A stretch of 64,000 bases of DNA from the NCBI GenBank assembly GCA_018067045.1, contig JAGPVL010000007.1, positions 27,866 through 91,865 of the forward strand. The letters are read 5' to 3'. A program made the position numbers and the translations under genes. Of this stretch, positions 22,540 to 30,944 are shown piece by piece (positions within the stretch are counted from its first letter, which is position 1; each line of letters opens with the position of its first letter). The notes beneath the pieces were generated by a model. That model worked only from the letters and a program-made list of their open reading frames with translations. It ran no database searches and was not told where the DNA came from. This stretch comes from Gammaproteobacteria bacterium (GTDB taxonomy: Bacteria > Pseudomonadota > Gammaproteobacteria > Pseudomonadales > Alcanivoracaceae).

Positions 22540-23754
22540 ATGAGCTTTTCCGTCGATGCTGTTCGCGCCCAATTCCCAATTCTTGCTACGTCAGTACATG
22601 GCAAACCGTTAGTCTATCTCGACAACGGCGCAACCACCCAGAAGCCTCAATGCGTCATTGACGCATTGAATACCTACTACAGTTCGCAAAACAGCAACGT
22701 TCATCGCGGCGCCCACTACCTTAGTGATGTCGCCACCGCAGAGTTTGAAGGTGCCAGACAAGTTGTGGCCGATTTCCTAAACGCCAGTCGTGAAGAAATT
22801 CTATGGACACGCGGCACCACGGAAAGCATCAACATCGTGGCGCAGTGCTATGCACGAGAGCAACTCCAAACCGGCGACGAAATTCTGATTACCGCCATGG
22901 AGCACCATTCCAATATCGTGCCGTGGCAACTAGCCTGCGAGCGCTCCGGCGCCACTCTCAAAGTCGTTCCGGTACACGACGACGGCAGCCTCGACATGGA
23001 GGCCTATGATGCACTGCTCTCCGAACGCACACGTATTGTCGCCGTCGTGCAGGTATCGAACAGCCTTGGCACAATCAACCCCATCGCAGAAATAATTGCG
23101 AAAGCAAAAGCGATCGGCGCAGTCACCTTGATCGACGGCGCTCAAGCTATTTCGCATTTTCCGGTCGACGTTCAAGCACTCGATTGTGACTTTTATGCAT
23201 TTTCTGGCCACAAGGTATTTGGGCCAACCGGTATCGGCGCCCTATATGGCAAACGCGCATTGCTAGAAGCAATGCCACCGTATCAAGGCGGCGGCGAAAT
23301 GATTGAGCGAGTCACCTTTGCCGCTAGCACTTGGAACGAGCTGCCGTATAAATTTGAGGCCGGTACACCAAACATTGGCGGCGCCATTGGTCTGGGCACC
23401 GCGATTCGCTGGCTAGACAACCAAGATCGTGTAGCGCTAGAACAACATGAAGCGAGCCTTCTCGACTACGCCACTGAGCGAGCAGGCGAGATTGGGGGAT
23501 TGAGACTTATCGGCACAGCCCCAAATAAGGTCGCCGTGCTGTCTTTTTTACTCGAAGGCGGCCACCCTAACGACGTCGGGCAGCTGCTCGACCAACAAGG
23601 TGTGGCAGTTCGTACCGGCCATCATTGCACTATGCCGCTAATGGACCGACTCGGTATTCCAGGGACAGTACGAGCGTCGCTGTCGGTGTACAATGACAAG
23701 AGCGATATAGACACGCTTTTTAACGCACTCAACAAGGTAAAAACCTTTCTATGA
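22540..23754 (+). CDS. sufS: Cysteine desulfurase SufS
   Basis: PLP enzyme that removes sulfur from cysteine for the SUF system. The 404-residue protein has the group II pattern: YLDNGATTQKP, RGTTESINIVA, the PLP lysine in FSGHKVFGPTG, and catalytic C363 in VRTGHHCTMPL followed by RASLSVYNDKSDID. It is distinct in class from the IscS-type enzyme at 51158-52303. SufE, its sulfur acceptor, is encoded three genes downstream. Confidence 0.96.
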   Translation: MSFSVDAVRAQFPILATSVHGKPLVYLDNGATTQKPQCVIDALNTYYSSQNSNVHRGAHYLSDVATAEFEGARQVVADFLNASREEILWTRGTTESINIVAQCYAREQLQTGDEILITAMEHHSNIVPWQLACERSGATLKVVPVHDDGSLDMEAYDALLSERTRIVAVVQVSNSLGTINPIAEIIAKAKAIGAVTLIDGAQAISHFPVDVQALDCDFYAFSGHKVFGPTGIGALYGKRALLEAMPPYQGGGEMIERVTFAASTWNELPYKFEAGTPNIGGAIGLGTAIRWLDNQDRVALEQHEASLLDYATERAGEIGGLRLIGTAPNKVAVLSFLLEGGHPNDVGQLLDQQGVAVRTGHHCTMPLMDRLGIPGTVRASLSVYNDKSDIDTLFNALNKVKTFL

Positions 23755-23766
23755 GAGGCAACTAAT

Positions 23767-24126
23767 ATGAGCGTACAAACTTATACCCCCGGCGACATCG
23801 CCGTGACCATGACCAGCGCCGCTATTAAGCAAGCGCGTAAAGAAATTGCACGCGAAGGCGCACAAGGATTGCGCTTAAGCGTCAAGCCTTCAGGCTGCTC
23901 AGGTTTTATGTACGTACTCGACTACGCCAAAGCGGTACCGGAAAACGATAGCCAGGCTCTCTTCGATAACGACATAACACTTTTTATTGAAGGCGGTAGC
24001 AGCGCCATCTTAAACGGCACCGAAATTGATTACGTAACCGAAGGCGTCAACAGCTTTTTCAAGTTCCGCAACCCGAACGCTACCGGCGAATGCGGCTGCG
24101 GCGAGAGCTTCACGGTAAATCAATAA
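23767..24126 (+). CDS. sufA: A-type Fe-S carrier SufA
   Basis: HesB/IscA-family carrier that accepts clusters from SufBC2D and delivers them to apo-proteins. The 119-residue protein has the three ligand cysteines in SGCSGFMY and the C-terminal GECGCGESF. The N-terminal 10 residues before VTMTSAAI are an ordinary extension. The stop overlaps the sufT ATG by one base (TAATG). No other A-type carrier gene is visible in the window. Confidence 0.92.
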   Translation: MSVQTYTPGDIAVTMTSAAIKQARKEIAREGAQGLRLSVKPSGCSGFMYVLDYAKAVPENDSQALFDNDITLFIEGGSSAILNGTEIDYVTEGVNSFFKFRNPNATGECGCGESFTVNQ

Positions 24127-24668
24127 TGGCAGAGCAACGTACAGTCGTCACATCACGAGAAGTCTCCGCTAGGCTCGTGCCTGACGGCACCCACATCAGT
24201 ATTCCCGGCAATACCTTTGTTAACTTACGTCAGGCTCTCGGCGGCACTTACACCGTAACCATAAACGGCAATATGGCGCGCATTGATGGAACCGACGCTG
24301 ATGCTATCGGACAACAGCCGCTTGTTCTCTCTTTCCCTCCGGCGGAGCCCGATGGCAGCGTGCGTATTGATGACGTCTGGACGGCCCTGAAAACCATTTA
24401 CGATCCGGAAATTCCCGTCAACATCGTTGATCTTGGCCTAGTCTATGACTGCATACTCAAACGCCATGACGATGAAAATGTTGTTCAAATCATCATGACC
24501 CTCACGGCAGCGAACTGTGGCATGGGCCCCGTTCTGGTCGGTGATGTTGAGTACCGTACAGCCAAGGTACCGAATGTTGCTCGCGTCGAGGTTGACCTCG
24601 TGTTTGACCCACCTTGGTCGCGTGAAATGATGAGCGAAGAAGCACAACTCGAGTTAGGAATGTTTTAA
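24126..24668 (+). CDS. sufT: Fe-S assembly factor SufT (MIP18/DUF59 family)
   Basis: Auxiliary maturation factor found in many SUF operons. The 180-residue protein has an N-terminal segment seen in SufT (TSREVSARLVPDGTHISIPGN in part), then the MIP18 domain with YDPEIPVNIVDLGLVYD, MTLTAANCGMGPVL with its conserved cysteine, and VDLVFDPPWSREMMSEEA. The ATG at 24126 is used; an in-frame start at 24090 would lie deep in sufA. TAATG overlaps couple it to sufA and to sufE. Confidence 0.92.
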   Translation: MAEQRTVVTSREVSARLVPDGTHISIPGNTFVNLRQALGGTYTVTINGNMARIDGTDADAIGQQPLVLSFPPAEPDGSVRIDDVWTALKTIYDPEIPVNIVDLGLVYDCILKRHDDENVVQIIMTLTAANCGMGPVLVGDVEYRTAKVPNVARVEVDLVFDPPWSREMMSEEAQLELGMF

Positions 24669-25135
24669 TGTCTACATCAGAGCCTACTGCCGAAGCCGTC
24701 TTCAATAACCCTTTTGGTACTCGCATCACGCCTGACGAAGTCATCGACACCATTTCGTTCTTTGACGATTGGGAAGAGCGTTATCGTTATATAATCGATT
24801 TGGGCAAACAACTCCCCGAATTTCCGCAAAGCTTGAAAAACGAAGAGCTTCTCGTACGCGGATGTCAAAGCCAAGTCTGGTTGCTGGCAAGAGAAGATCA
24901 ACCTAACAGCATTGTGCAACTTGCTGTGGATAGCGATGCACTAATTGTCCGCGGACTCGCCGCCATTGTGCTTGCCGCTTACAATGGTAAAAGCAGTCGC
25001 GACATTCTCGCATTCGATATTGAGCACTATTTTGATCAGATCGATCTACTTAAGCACCTTAGTCCCACTCGCGGAAACGGTTTACGTAGCATGGTCAAAA
25101 AAATTCAGCTTCATGCCGAAAATATGTCGCGTTAA
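24668..25135 (+). CDS. sufE: Sulfur acceptor SufE
   Basis: Takes persulfide from SufS and passes it to SufB. The 155-residue protein carries the acceptor cysteine C66 in LLVRGCQSQVWL and the typical N-terminal DTISFFDDWEERYRYIIDLG and C-terminal LSPTRGNGLRSMVKKI. It is the last gene of sufBCDSATE, coupled to sufT by TAATG. After the stop there is only a weak AAACAA/TTGTTT hairpin and then AT-rich spacer. Confidence 0.96.
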   Translation: MSTSEPTAEAVFNNPFGTRITPDEVIDTISFFDDWEERYRYIIDLGKQLPEFPQSLKNEELLVRGCQSQVWLLAREDQPNSIVQLAVDSDALIVRGLAAIVLAAYNGKSSRDILAFDIEHYFDQIDLLKHLSPTRGNGLRSMVKKIQLHAENMSR

Positions 25136-25317
25136 AACAATTTCGTTGTTTCATCACGACAATTTTATACGTTATTTTTAATAAAGTAATAAATCGAGAA
25201 ATAGCCTTTATTTTCAGCGTTTTTTACAACTTGAATCAATTCCCCTCTTCCCAAATTCAGTACGAGATTCGGCTCACACTTTCCTCTCTAACCACCGCCC
25301 AAATATAAGAACTCCTT

Positions 25318-25346
25318 CTTACATCCTCGTCCCAATTTCCTATACT
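25318..25346 (+). promoter_or_regulatory. Candidate promoter of the propeller lipoprotein gene
   Basis: CTTACA (25318-25323) and TATACT (25341-25346) are 17 bp apart, a reasonable sigma70 pair about 40 bp before the start codon. It suggests the gene is transcribed separately from suf. The rest of the 252-bp spacer is AT-rich with nothing recognisable. Confidence 0.4.
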
Positions 25347-25387
25347 GCCGACATATTCAGCAACGAATCAGTCGAGCAGAGGATGTC

Positions 25388-26785
25388 ATGAAAAATACAC
25401 TTACGATTGGCAGCGTTTTAGTCATGTCACTTTTTTTAAGCGCATGTGGCGCAGAAAGCAAAGATGACAACGCTGCGGAAAGTATGACTGCCACACCAGA
25501 AGCAGGCTCTGCCTCGGGCGGTGCCTCTGGTTCAGGCTCTTCTGGCTCAGGCGGCGGCGCTACATTACCTAGCATTACCGTCACTCCTCCGGACTGCACC
25601 ACGAACTGCGACTTTGTTGGGCTTTTATCTGACACCGGAAAACACACGCCACCCGGCGCAAGCAATCCTGCTTTGCATAGCGCATACGTCGATGCAACAT
25701 TTGGCACGACTATTCACCGCGTCACCGCGAACTCTCAAATCAGCGGCGTCAGTCGGGTTCGTCACTATTACAGTAAACAGAACCCTTTTAACGCCGATGG
25801 AAGCTATGCCATGTTCGTGGCAAGCAACGGCACCTATTGGGTTTACGACGCAGCGACGTTCGAACCAATTCTGAACGCATCGGAATATCCACATGTAAGC
25901 TCCAGCGAACCGGAGATTCAATGGCATCCAACGAATCCAGATCAGTTCTATTACCTTGAAGGCACTGAATTTTCGCGCTTCGAAATTTCATCAATAACCA
26001 CAACTGTTCTGCATGACTTCGCCGATGAAGGGTTCAGTTCTGTTGCGGGCCGACTTGAAGGAAACATGGATAAGTCGGGTCGTTATTACGCCATGATCGG
26101 CGAATCTGGAAGTAACAGCCACGCCTTTGTTTATGATGTTCAAAACGACCAGTTATCCCAGCGTATTAATATCAATGATATCGAAGACGAAGGTATCGAT
26201 TGGATTAGCATCAGTCAGAACGGCAATTTCGTCGTGATAATGGGTCATGATTACTCGTATGTTTACGATCACAACATGAACTATAAAGGTCGTTTACCAG
26301 AAGGAAGTTACGGCCACGCAGACTTATGCAGCCTCGCTAATGGTCGTGAAGTGATGGTTTACGACGGTGCGGATCATGTTGTCGCCAGTGACGGCGATCG
26401 CTGGATTAATATGGCCTACCTCGACACCGTAACGGGCGACGGCGGCGGCACAGTTGACCCATTAATTAAAATTGGCTGGAGCACCACGCCACATGTTTCT
26501 TGCCGCAATACCGAGTTTCCTGGCTGGGCACTGATCTCTACTCAAGGTAACGGTAGCAACAACTACGATAAGGAAATCTTCTGGGCTAAACTCGACGGCT
26601 CTGGCGAAGTCCGTCGCGTCGCCCATCATTATTCCAATCGCGAGAGCGGCGGCTACTTCGCAGAACAACACGCAGTCACCAACAAACATGGCACAAAGAT
26701 CATCTTCGCCAGCAACTACGGAAGCGGTGCGATTTCATCCTACCTCATCGACTTAACCGATTTCCGCAGACCACTAGCTGAGTAG
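25388..26785 (+). CDS. Secreted lipoprotein, propeller-like, possible polysaccharide-active enzyme
   Basis: I do not recognise a named family. The 465-residue precursor has a lipoprotein signal (LFLSAC, Cys near residue 20), then a Gly/Ser-rich linker (about 38-58) and a large domain with repeated beta-propeller-like blades (GSYAMFVASNGTYWVYD, EIQWHPTNPDQFYYLEG, GNFVVIMGHDYSYVYD). The C-terminal half is strikingly shared with the product of 27699-28961: LPEGSYGHADLC, PHVSCRNTEFPGWALISTQG, LDGSGEVRR, GGYFAEQHAVTN, GTKIIFASN. Conserved histidines in these motifs and the distant resemblance to oligogalacturonate-lyase-like propellers make a polysaccharide lyase or binding role plausible, but this is inference. 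It is tail-to-tail with the exopolysaccharide operon. Confidence 0.75.
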   Translation: MKNTLTIGSVLVMSLFLSACGAESKDDNAAESMTATPEAGSASGGASGSGSSGSGGGATLPSITVTPPDCTTNCDFVGLLSDTGKHTPPGASNPALHSAYVDATFGTTIHRVTANSQISGVSRVRHYYSKQNPFNADGSYAMFVASNGTYWVYDAATFEPILNASEYPHVSSSEPEIQWHPTNPDQFYYLEGTEFSRFEISSITTTVLHDFADEGFSSVAGRLEGNMDKSGRYYAMIGESGSNSHAFVYDVQNDQLSQRININDIEDEGIDWISISQNGNFVVIMGHDYSYVYDHNMNYKGRLPEGSYGHADLCSLANGREVMVYDGADHVVASDGDRWINMAYLDTVTGDGGGTVDPLIKIGWSTTPHVSCRNTEFPGWALISTQGNGSNNYDKEIFWAKLDGSGEVRRVAHHYSNRESGGYFAEQHAVTNKHGTKIIFASNYGSGAISSYLIDLTDFRRPLAE

Positions 26786-26817
26786 GGACGTTCGCTGAAC
26801 CCCGCATCAGCGTAAAC

Positions 26818-26850
26818 AAAAAAGGCGGCCCCTTACGGGCCGCCTTTTTT
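26818..26850. terminator. Bidirectional intrinsic terminator
   Basis: AAAAAAGGCGGCCC and GGGCCGCCTTTTTT form a 14-bp stem around a CTTAC loop, with a T run on either strand. It lies between the plus-strand propeller gene and the last gene of the minus-strand exopolysaccharide cluster and would end both. Confidence 0.93.
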
Positions 26851-26897
26851 GTCTTTACTTTCGATGGTATAGCTCAGTCCTTATCGCTAAAACCTCG

Positions 26898-27698
26898 TTA
26901 CTGACTCGCAACCGGCGCCTCTCCATTTCCCACAATCCAATACCACAGTAAACCTTGGAACTCATGCAGCGCCATGGAGCTTTTCTGCAAAGGACGAATA
27001 GAAGGAATCCATAGGCCACCGAAATCAGGTCGAAATGCCCGTTGATCGACCGGCCAAGGACAAACGTTAAAGCCCGATCGGGAAAATGTCGCTAGCGCGC
27101 GCGGCATATGCATCGCAGACGTCACCAAAAATATCTTCTCGCTTTCACTGCTGTCCGCTTCACTTGCACTAAGTAATCTGCCTACGCCCTCAGCATTCTG
27201 CCGCGTTGTCATGGAATCACGCTCTAACAGCAACTGATCATGGGCAACGCCTGCCTGAGTCGCTAGCAATGCCATCAAATCTGCCTCACGGACATCACCA
27301 TAGCCTCCGCCACTCAGCACAACCATTGGCGCGCGCTCCAACTGATTCCATAAGCGTAGCCCCGCATAGGTTCGGACCAATGTCGTCTCCATTAGCGCTT
27401 CAATTTCATCGGGGTCTGCATTGCTACCCTTTTTACCGCCACCGAGGATCACAATCGCATCAGTCTTAGCAAAACCATCACACACTTGTGTACTGCGATA
27501 ATTGCGTTCCAACAACCACACCAGTGCGTTGGCACCTAGCGGCGAAGCAACAAACCAAAAAGAAAGCAGTAGCAACACGCTTATACGCCAATTTCTCCGC
27601 CCACTCACAGCCCGAGCGCGCCATAAACTGAAGGTCAGCCAAATAAGCCCCAACCAAATCAGCGCAACAGGCTCTAACAACAGCTTAAAATAGTGCAT
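26898..27698 (-). CDS. DUF218 (YdcF/SanA/ElyC-like) membrane protein
   Basis: 266-residue protein with two N-terminal membrane spans (about residues 5-27 and 40-62) and a DUF218 domain: AIVILGGGKKG, TYAGLRLWNQLERAPMVVLSGG, MTTRQNAEGVGRLL, IFLVTSAMHMPRALATFSRSGF. DUF218 proteins such as ElyC act in envelope or polysaccharide-carrier-lipid metabolism in E. coli; the exact chemistry is unknown. The ATG follows the propeller-gene stop directly (TAG then ATG), so it belongs to the exopolysaccharide operon, where it is the last gene before the terminator. Confidence 0.85.
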   Translation of the reverse strand: MHYFKLLLEPVALIWLGLIWLTFSLWRARAVSGRRNWRISVLLLLSFWFVASPLGANALVWLLERNYRSTQVCDGFAKTDAIVILGGGKKGSNADPDEIEALMETTLVRTYAGLRLWNQLERAPMVVLSGGGYGDVREADLMALLATQAGVAHDQLLLERDSMTTRQNAEGVGRLLSASEADSSESEKIFLVTSAMHMPRALATFSRSGFNVCPWPVDQRAFRPDFGGLWIPSIRPLQKSSMALHEFQGLLWYWIVGNGEAPVASQ

Positions 27699-28961
27699 CT
27701 ATTTCTTTGGCAGCTGAATGAGGTATTCATTCACTTCATCGCCACCCCAGTTAGACGCAAATAAAATTTTCGTCCCATCCCTGTTTGTCACAGCATGTTG
27801 CTCCGCAAAATAGCCGCCCTCTTCTCGACTTGAATGGTGGTGGGCCAAGCGCCGCACCTCACCTGATCCATCCAATTTTAACCAAAACACCTCAAAATCC
27901 ACGTTAGGATAATCGCTTCGTCCCCTATCACTACCCTGTGTTGAAATCAGCGCCCAACCAGGAAATTCGAAGTTACGACATGACACATGCGGCGTTGCGC
28001 CCCAACCAATGCGCGTACCAATCTCAAGCTCACCACTATCAAGCCAAGCAATATTAATATTGCGGTCGCCGTTTAGCTGCAAATCCGCTCCGTCAAACAC
28101 TAATGCCTCACGCCCGGAGCGCGTTAAACAGAGATCACCGTGACCATAACTGCCCTCAGGCAAGGTGTGTATTACCTTAAGCTGCCTATCCAATATTCGC
28201 GTATGTTCTTTTCCCATCGCAACAACATACTTGCCGGACGGACTAACGCTAATCCAATCATTGACCCAGCGGGGGTTTACATTCTTCTTCGCAATAATCT
28301 TTCCGGCATTAATATCAACCAATGCCATGGCCATTTTCTTGCCGTCTTCCTGAGTCTTTCCCGCAACGGCATAAACGCTCATTGCTCGATCCGGGTTACC
28401 TTCCATCATGCCATTGGCGGAAATAAAACCTTCCTTCTCTAAATCAAGCAATAATGTTTTCTTACCCGTTGCCGCGTTTAACCAAAACATTCTGGAAATG
28501 TTGTAGTTAGAACCAAAGTCCATCAGAAATATTTTATCTTTATCTACTGGGTGCCAGTGCACTTCTGCGTCACTGCTTTGCAATGGCAAGTAACCTATAG
28601 GCTCCCAGGTTTTTGTATCGTAAACCCAGTTATACCCATCACTGGAAATCAGCACAGCACGACTTTCGTCGGCATTGAACGGGTTCCTCTTTGCATAGTA
28701 ATGACGCAATCGTTCAACGCCTTTGACTTGATTGCTGTCGCTGACGCGAGTTATCCGAGCACCAAAACTTGGATCAACAATTTCCTTGTGCAACGGAGGA
28801 CGCTTTTCGTCAGAAACCGGCACAACCTTCTTGTCGGTTCTAAACGCGACAAGGTCGGGCTGAGAGTACGCCGCAGCACAAAGCAAAACCAACCCGCTTG
28901 CCGCTAGCGCTCTCCCGCGCCGACACATACTGCTACGAATATTAAAGAAGTGAAGCTTCAT
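27699..28961 (-). CDS. Secreted propeller-like protein, paralogue of 25388-26785 product
   Basis: 420 residues from the ATG at 28961 (GAGAG six bases upstream; 20-bp overlap with the preceding glycosyltransferase). An N-terminal hydrophobic run (ALAASGLVLLCAAAYS) looks like a signal peptide without a lipobox. The rest follows its paralogue closely: RLRHYYAKRNPFNADESR, VHWHPVDKDKIFLMD, LPEGSYGHGDLC, HVSCRNFEFPGWALISTQG, FWLKLDGSGEVRRLAHHHSS, GGYFAEQHAVTNRDGTKI. Being inside the operon, it probably acts on the exported polymer in the periplasm, perhaps as a lyase, but no catalytic residues can be assigned from sequence alone. In-frame starts at 28973 and 28928 are alternatives. Confidence 0.75.
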   Translation of the reverse strand: MKLHFFNIRSSMCRRGRALAASGLVLLCAAAYSQPDLVAFRTDKKVVPVSDEKRPPLHKEIVDPSFGARITRVSDSNQVKGVERLRHYYAKRNPFNADESRAVLISSDGYNWVYDTKTWEPIGYLPLQSSDAEVHWHPVDKDKIFLMDFGSNYNISRMFWLNAATGKKTLLLDLEKEGFISANGMMEGNPDRAMSVYAVAGKTQEDGKKMAMALVDINAGKIIAKKNVNPRWVNDWISVSPSGKYVVAMGKEHTRILDRQLKVIHTLPEGSYGHGDLCLTRSGREALVFDGADLQLNGDRNINIAWLDSGELEIGTRIGWGATPHVSCRNFEFPGWALISTQGSDRGRSDYPNVDFEVFWLKLDGSGEVRRLAHHHSSREEGGYFAEQHAVTNRDGTKILFASNWGGDEVNEYLIQLPKK

Positions 28962-30069
28962 ACACGCTCTCATCGCCTTCAATCCATTGTTTACGAGAAA
29001 ACAACCTCTCGACGCGTTCCCGTGCAGCATGCCCCATCGCGATATGGCACTTATCACTCGTGATATTCTGCATCGCAGTCGCTAGCGACTCCACATTTCC
29101 CGCCTCAAAGAGGATGCCTGTCACACCATCATCAACGACCTCTGGACAACCGCCTATGCGCGGTGCAACTACAGCCCGACCCGCTGCCATTGCCTCTCTA
29201 GCCGCTAATGGAAAGGACTCACGTGTCGACGACAATACAAAGACATCAAAAATCGACAAGAAATCGGGAATATTACGTTTGACCCCAGTGAAAATAATAT
29301 TCTCGCCCAACCCAAGCTCTAGCGCCTGCTTATGAATATCCTCCCGTAATGGTCCATCTCCAACCACCATTAAACGAGCATTCGGTGTCGTCTCTAATAC
29401 AGCGGCAAATGCCGGCAATAAGAAGCAGTGCCCTTTCTCTTCCGACAACCGCGCGACAATGCCAAAGATAAGGTGCTTGGATTTGTCCAGCCCATATTCT
29501 TCTAACAGCGCCAGCTCAGGCTCTTTGGGCAGGAAACGTTCAGTATCAATACCGCTATGAATAACGACGCTCTTTTCTGCCTGCAAACCAGACGCCAGCA
29601 ACCGATCACGCTCATAGTGTGACTCGAAAATTACATGGTCACAGGCGGCACGCAGCAGCCATCCGCCATAGCGAAAATGCATCGGATTATGAATATTATG
29701 GATAGTGGTAATAATCGGTATGCGTTTACCCGTCAATTTGACTCGGTAGGAGAAAGGCAAAATTCTTAATGCGACTAAAGCAACTAGTGTTGTGCGAACA
29801 GACTGCGGCGCTAACACTTCAATCTGATTCGCAACGACAATGGCGCGAAGCTTTCTAGCCGCTCGCCACAGACCCTGCAAGCCGCTAAAGTGAAAATCCG
29901 CCGAAATAAAGGTCACCCCCTTTTCCTCAAGCTCGGGAAGCAACTCACCTTCTTTCGTGGCCAAAAAAACATCATGGCCGCGAGCGGTAAGGTCCGGCCC
30001 TAGCGCCAACATATCCGACTGCACGCCGCCGACCCCAAAAGGCTCTGTCATTAAATACAATAACTTCAA
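28942..30069 (-). CDS. Glycosyltransferase family 4
   Basis: GT-B retaining glycosyltransferase, predicted to add a sugar to the lipid-linked exopolysaccharide repeat at the inner membrane. The 375-residue protein has the N-terminal GVGGVQSDMLAL loop, GIVARLSEEKGH, NARLMVVGDGPLRE, IIFTGVKRNIPDFL and the C-terminal donor motif SSTRESFPLAAREAMAAGRAV in part. The start is TTG at 30069 with GGAG seven bases upstream, overlapping the deacetylase stop by four bases (TTGA). The sugar donor cannot be read from sequence. Confidence 0.9.
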   Translation of the reverse strand: MKLLYLMTEPFGVGGVQSDMLALGPDLTARGHDVFLATKEGELLPELEEKGVTFISADFHFSGLQGLWRAARKLRAIVVANQIEVLAPQSVRTTLVALVALRILPFSYRVKLTGKRIPIITTIHNIHNPMHFRYGGWLLRAACDHVIFESHYERDRLLASGLQAEKSVVIHSGIDTERFLPKEPELALLEEYGLDKSKHLIFGIVARLSEEKGHCFLLPAFAAVLETTPNARLMVVGDGPLREDIHKQALELGLGENIIFTGVKRNIPDFLSIFDVFVLSSTRESFPLAAREAMAAGRAVVAPRIGGCPEVVDDGVTGILFEAGNVESLATAMQNITSDKCHIAMGHAARERVERLFSRKQWIEGDESVYEASLL

Positions 30070-30920
30070 TGGTTAACTCCCTTTAACTCTTTTTCCACCT
30101 GAGATTGCTTACTGAACTGGCGAGTGCGGCGCACATGCAATACACCATGAATAAGATCAAAACAACCCGCAAGCTTTAACCGAAACAGCAATGGCGTATC
30201 CCGATCAGTCACCTCAGTCCTATGCAGCCAAAAACGGTTTGTCGTTGGAAAGTTTACCCCTGGCGCAACAGTCACTGCGGCGACATAACCACTAGCTCTT
30301 ACGCGGTGCGCTTCTCGCTCCGTAACATCACCGGAGGGATAGCAAAATATGCCATTGTGGGCCACGCCCGCCGCGGCCATGTCCGCCATACAGCCGGCAA
30401 TTTCTTCACGACACTGTTCATCCGATACGCGCTGTAAGTAGGGGTGACTACGCGAATGGGCGCCCACTTCATTACCGGGAAAGCGCAGCCATTCTTTTAC
30501 CTCTCCCCAGTTCATATGTAGCCGTGCCGATGAACCATAGCGCGGATGCTGCTGAGCCCCAGACGCAAACTCTGTAGTCACAAAAACACTGGCCGGCAAG
30601 CCGCGCTCTTCCATCATCGGCAGCGCATGAGTGAGGTTATCCAAATAACCATCATCAAACGTTATGACCACGGTGTTTCTTTTCACTTTGCCGTTAGCCA
30701 GTTCCGTCAGGGCTTGCGTTAAAGAAATAACGCGATACGATCTAGCTAAAATGTCCATCTGCTGAGAAAAGCGGCCGGGCGAGACCGTTAGTTGATCAAA
30801 GTGCGGTAATGAATCAACACGATGAAACATCAAGATACGCACTCCAGGGCGCAAATAATTCGCGATCAAAGACACTGGGTAAAATGATAAGGCCACCAGT
30901 GTACGCAGCAATCCCTTCAT
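30066..30920 (-). CDS. Polysaccharide deacetylase (NodB/CE4)
   Basis: Metal-dependent N- or O-deacetylase of carbohydrate esterase family 4. The 284-residue protein has a membrane-anchoring hydrophobic N-terminus (LVALSFYPVSLIANYL), the motif 1 aspartates in VVITFDDGYLDN, the metal-binding HSRSH, and FCYPSGD. It is one of three deacetylase-type genes in the cluster, pointing to an amino-sugar-containing polymer. It lies 24 bp after the next glycosyltransferase gene and overlaps the following one. Confidence 0.9.
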   Translation of the reverse strand: MKGLLRTLVALSFYPVSLIANYLRPGVRILMFHRVDSLPHFDQLTVSPGRFSQQMDILARSYRVISLTQALTELANGKVKRNTVVITFDDGYLDNLTHALPMMEERGLPASVFVTTEFASGAQQHPRYGSSARLHMNWGEVKEWLRFPGNEVGAHSRSHPYLQRVSDEQCREEIAGCMADMAAAGVAHNGIFCYPSGDVTEREAHRVRASGYVAAVTVAPGVNFPTTNRFWLHRTEVTDRDTPLLFRLKLAGCFDLIHGVLHVRRTRQFSKQSQVEKELKGVNH

Positions 30921-30944
30921 AATATTACCTTCACAAGGAGACCT

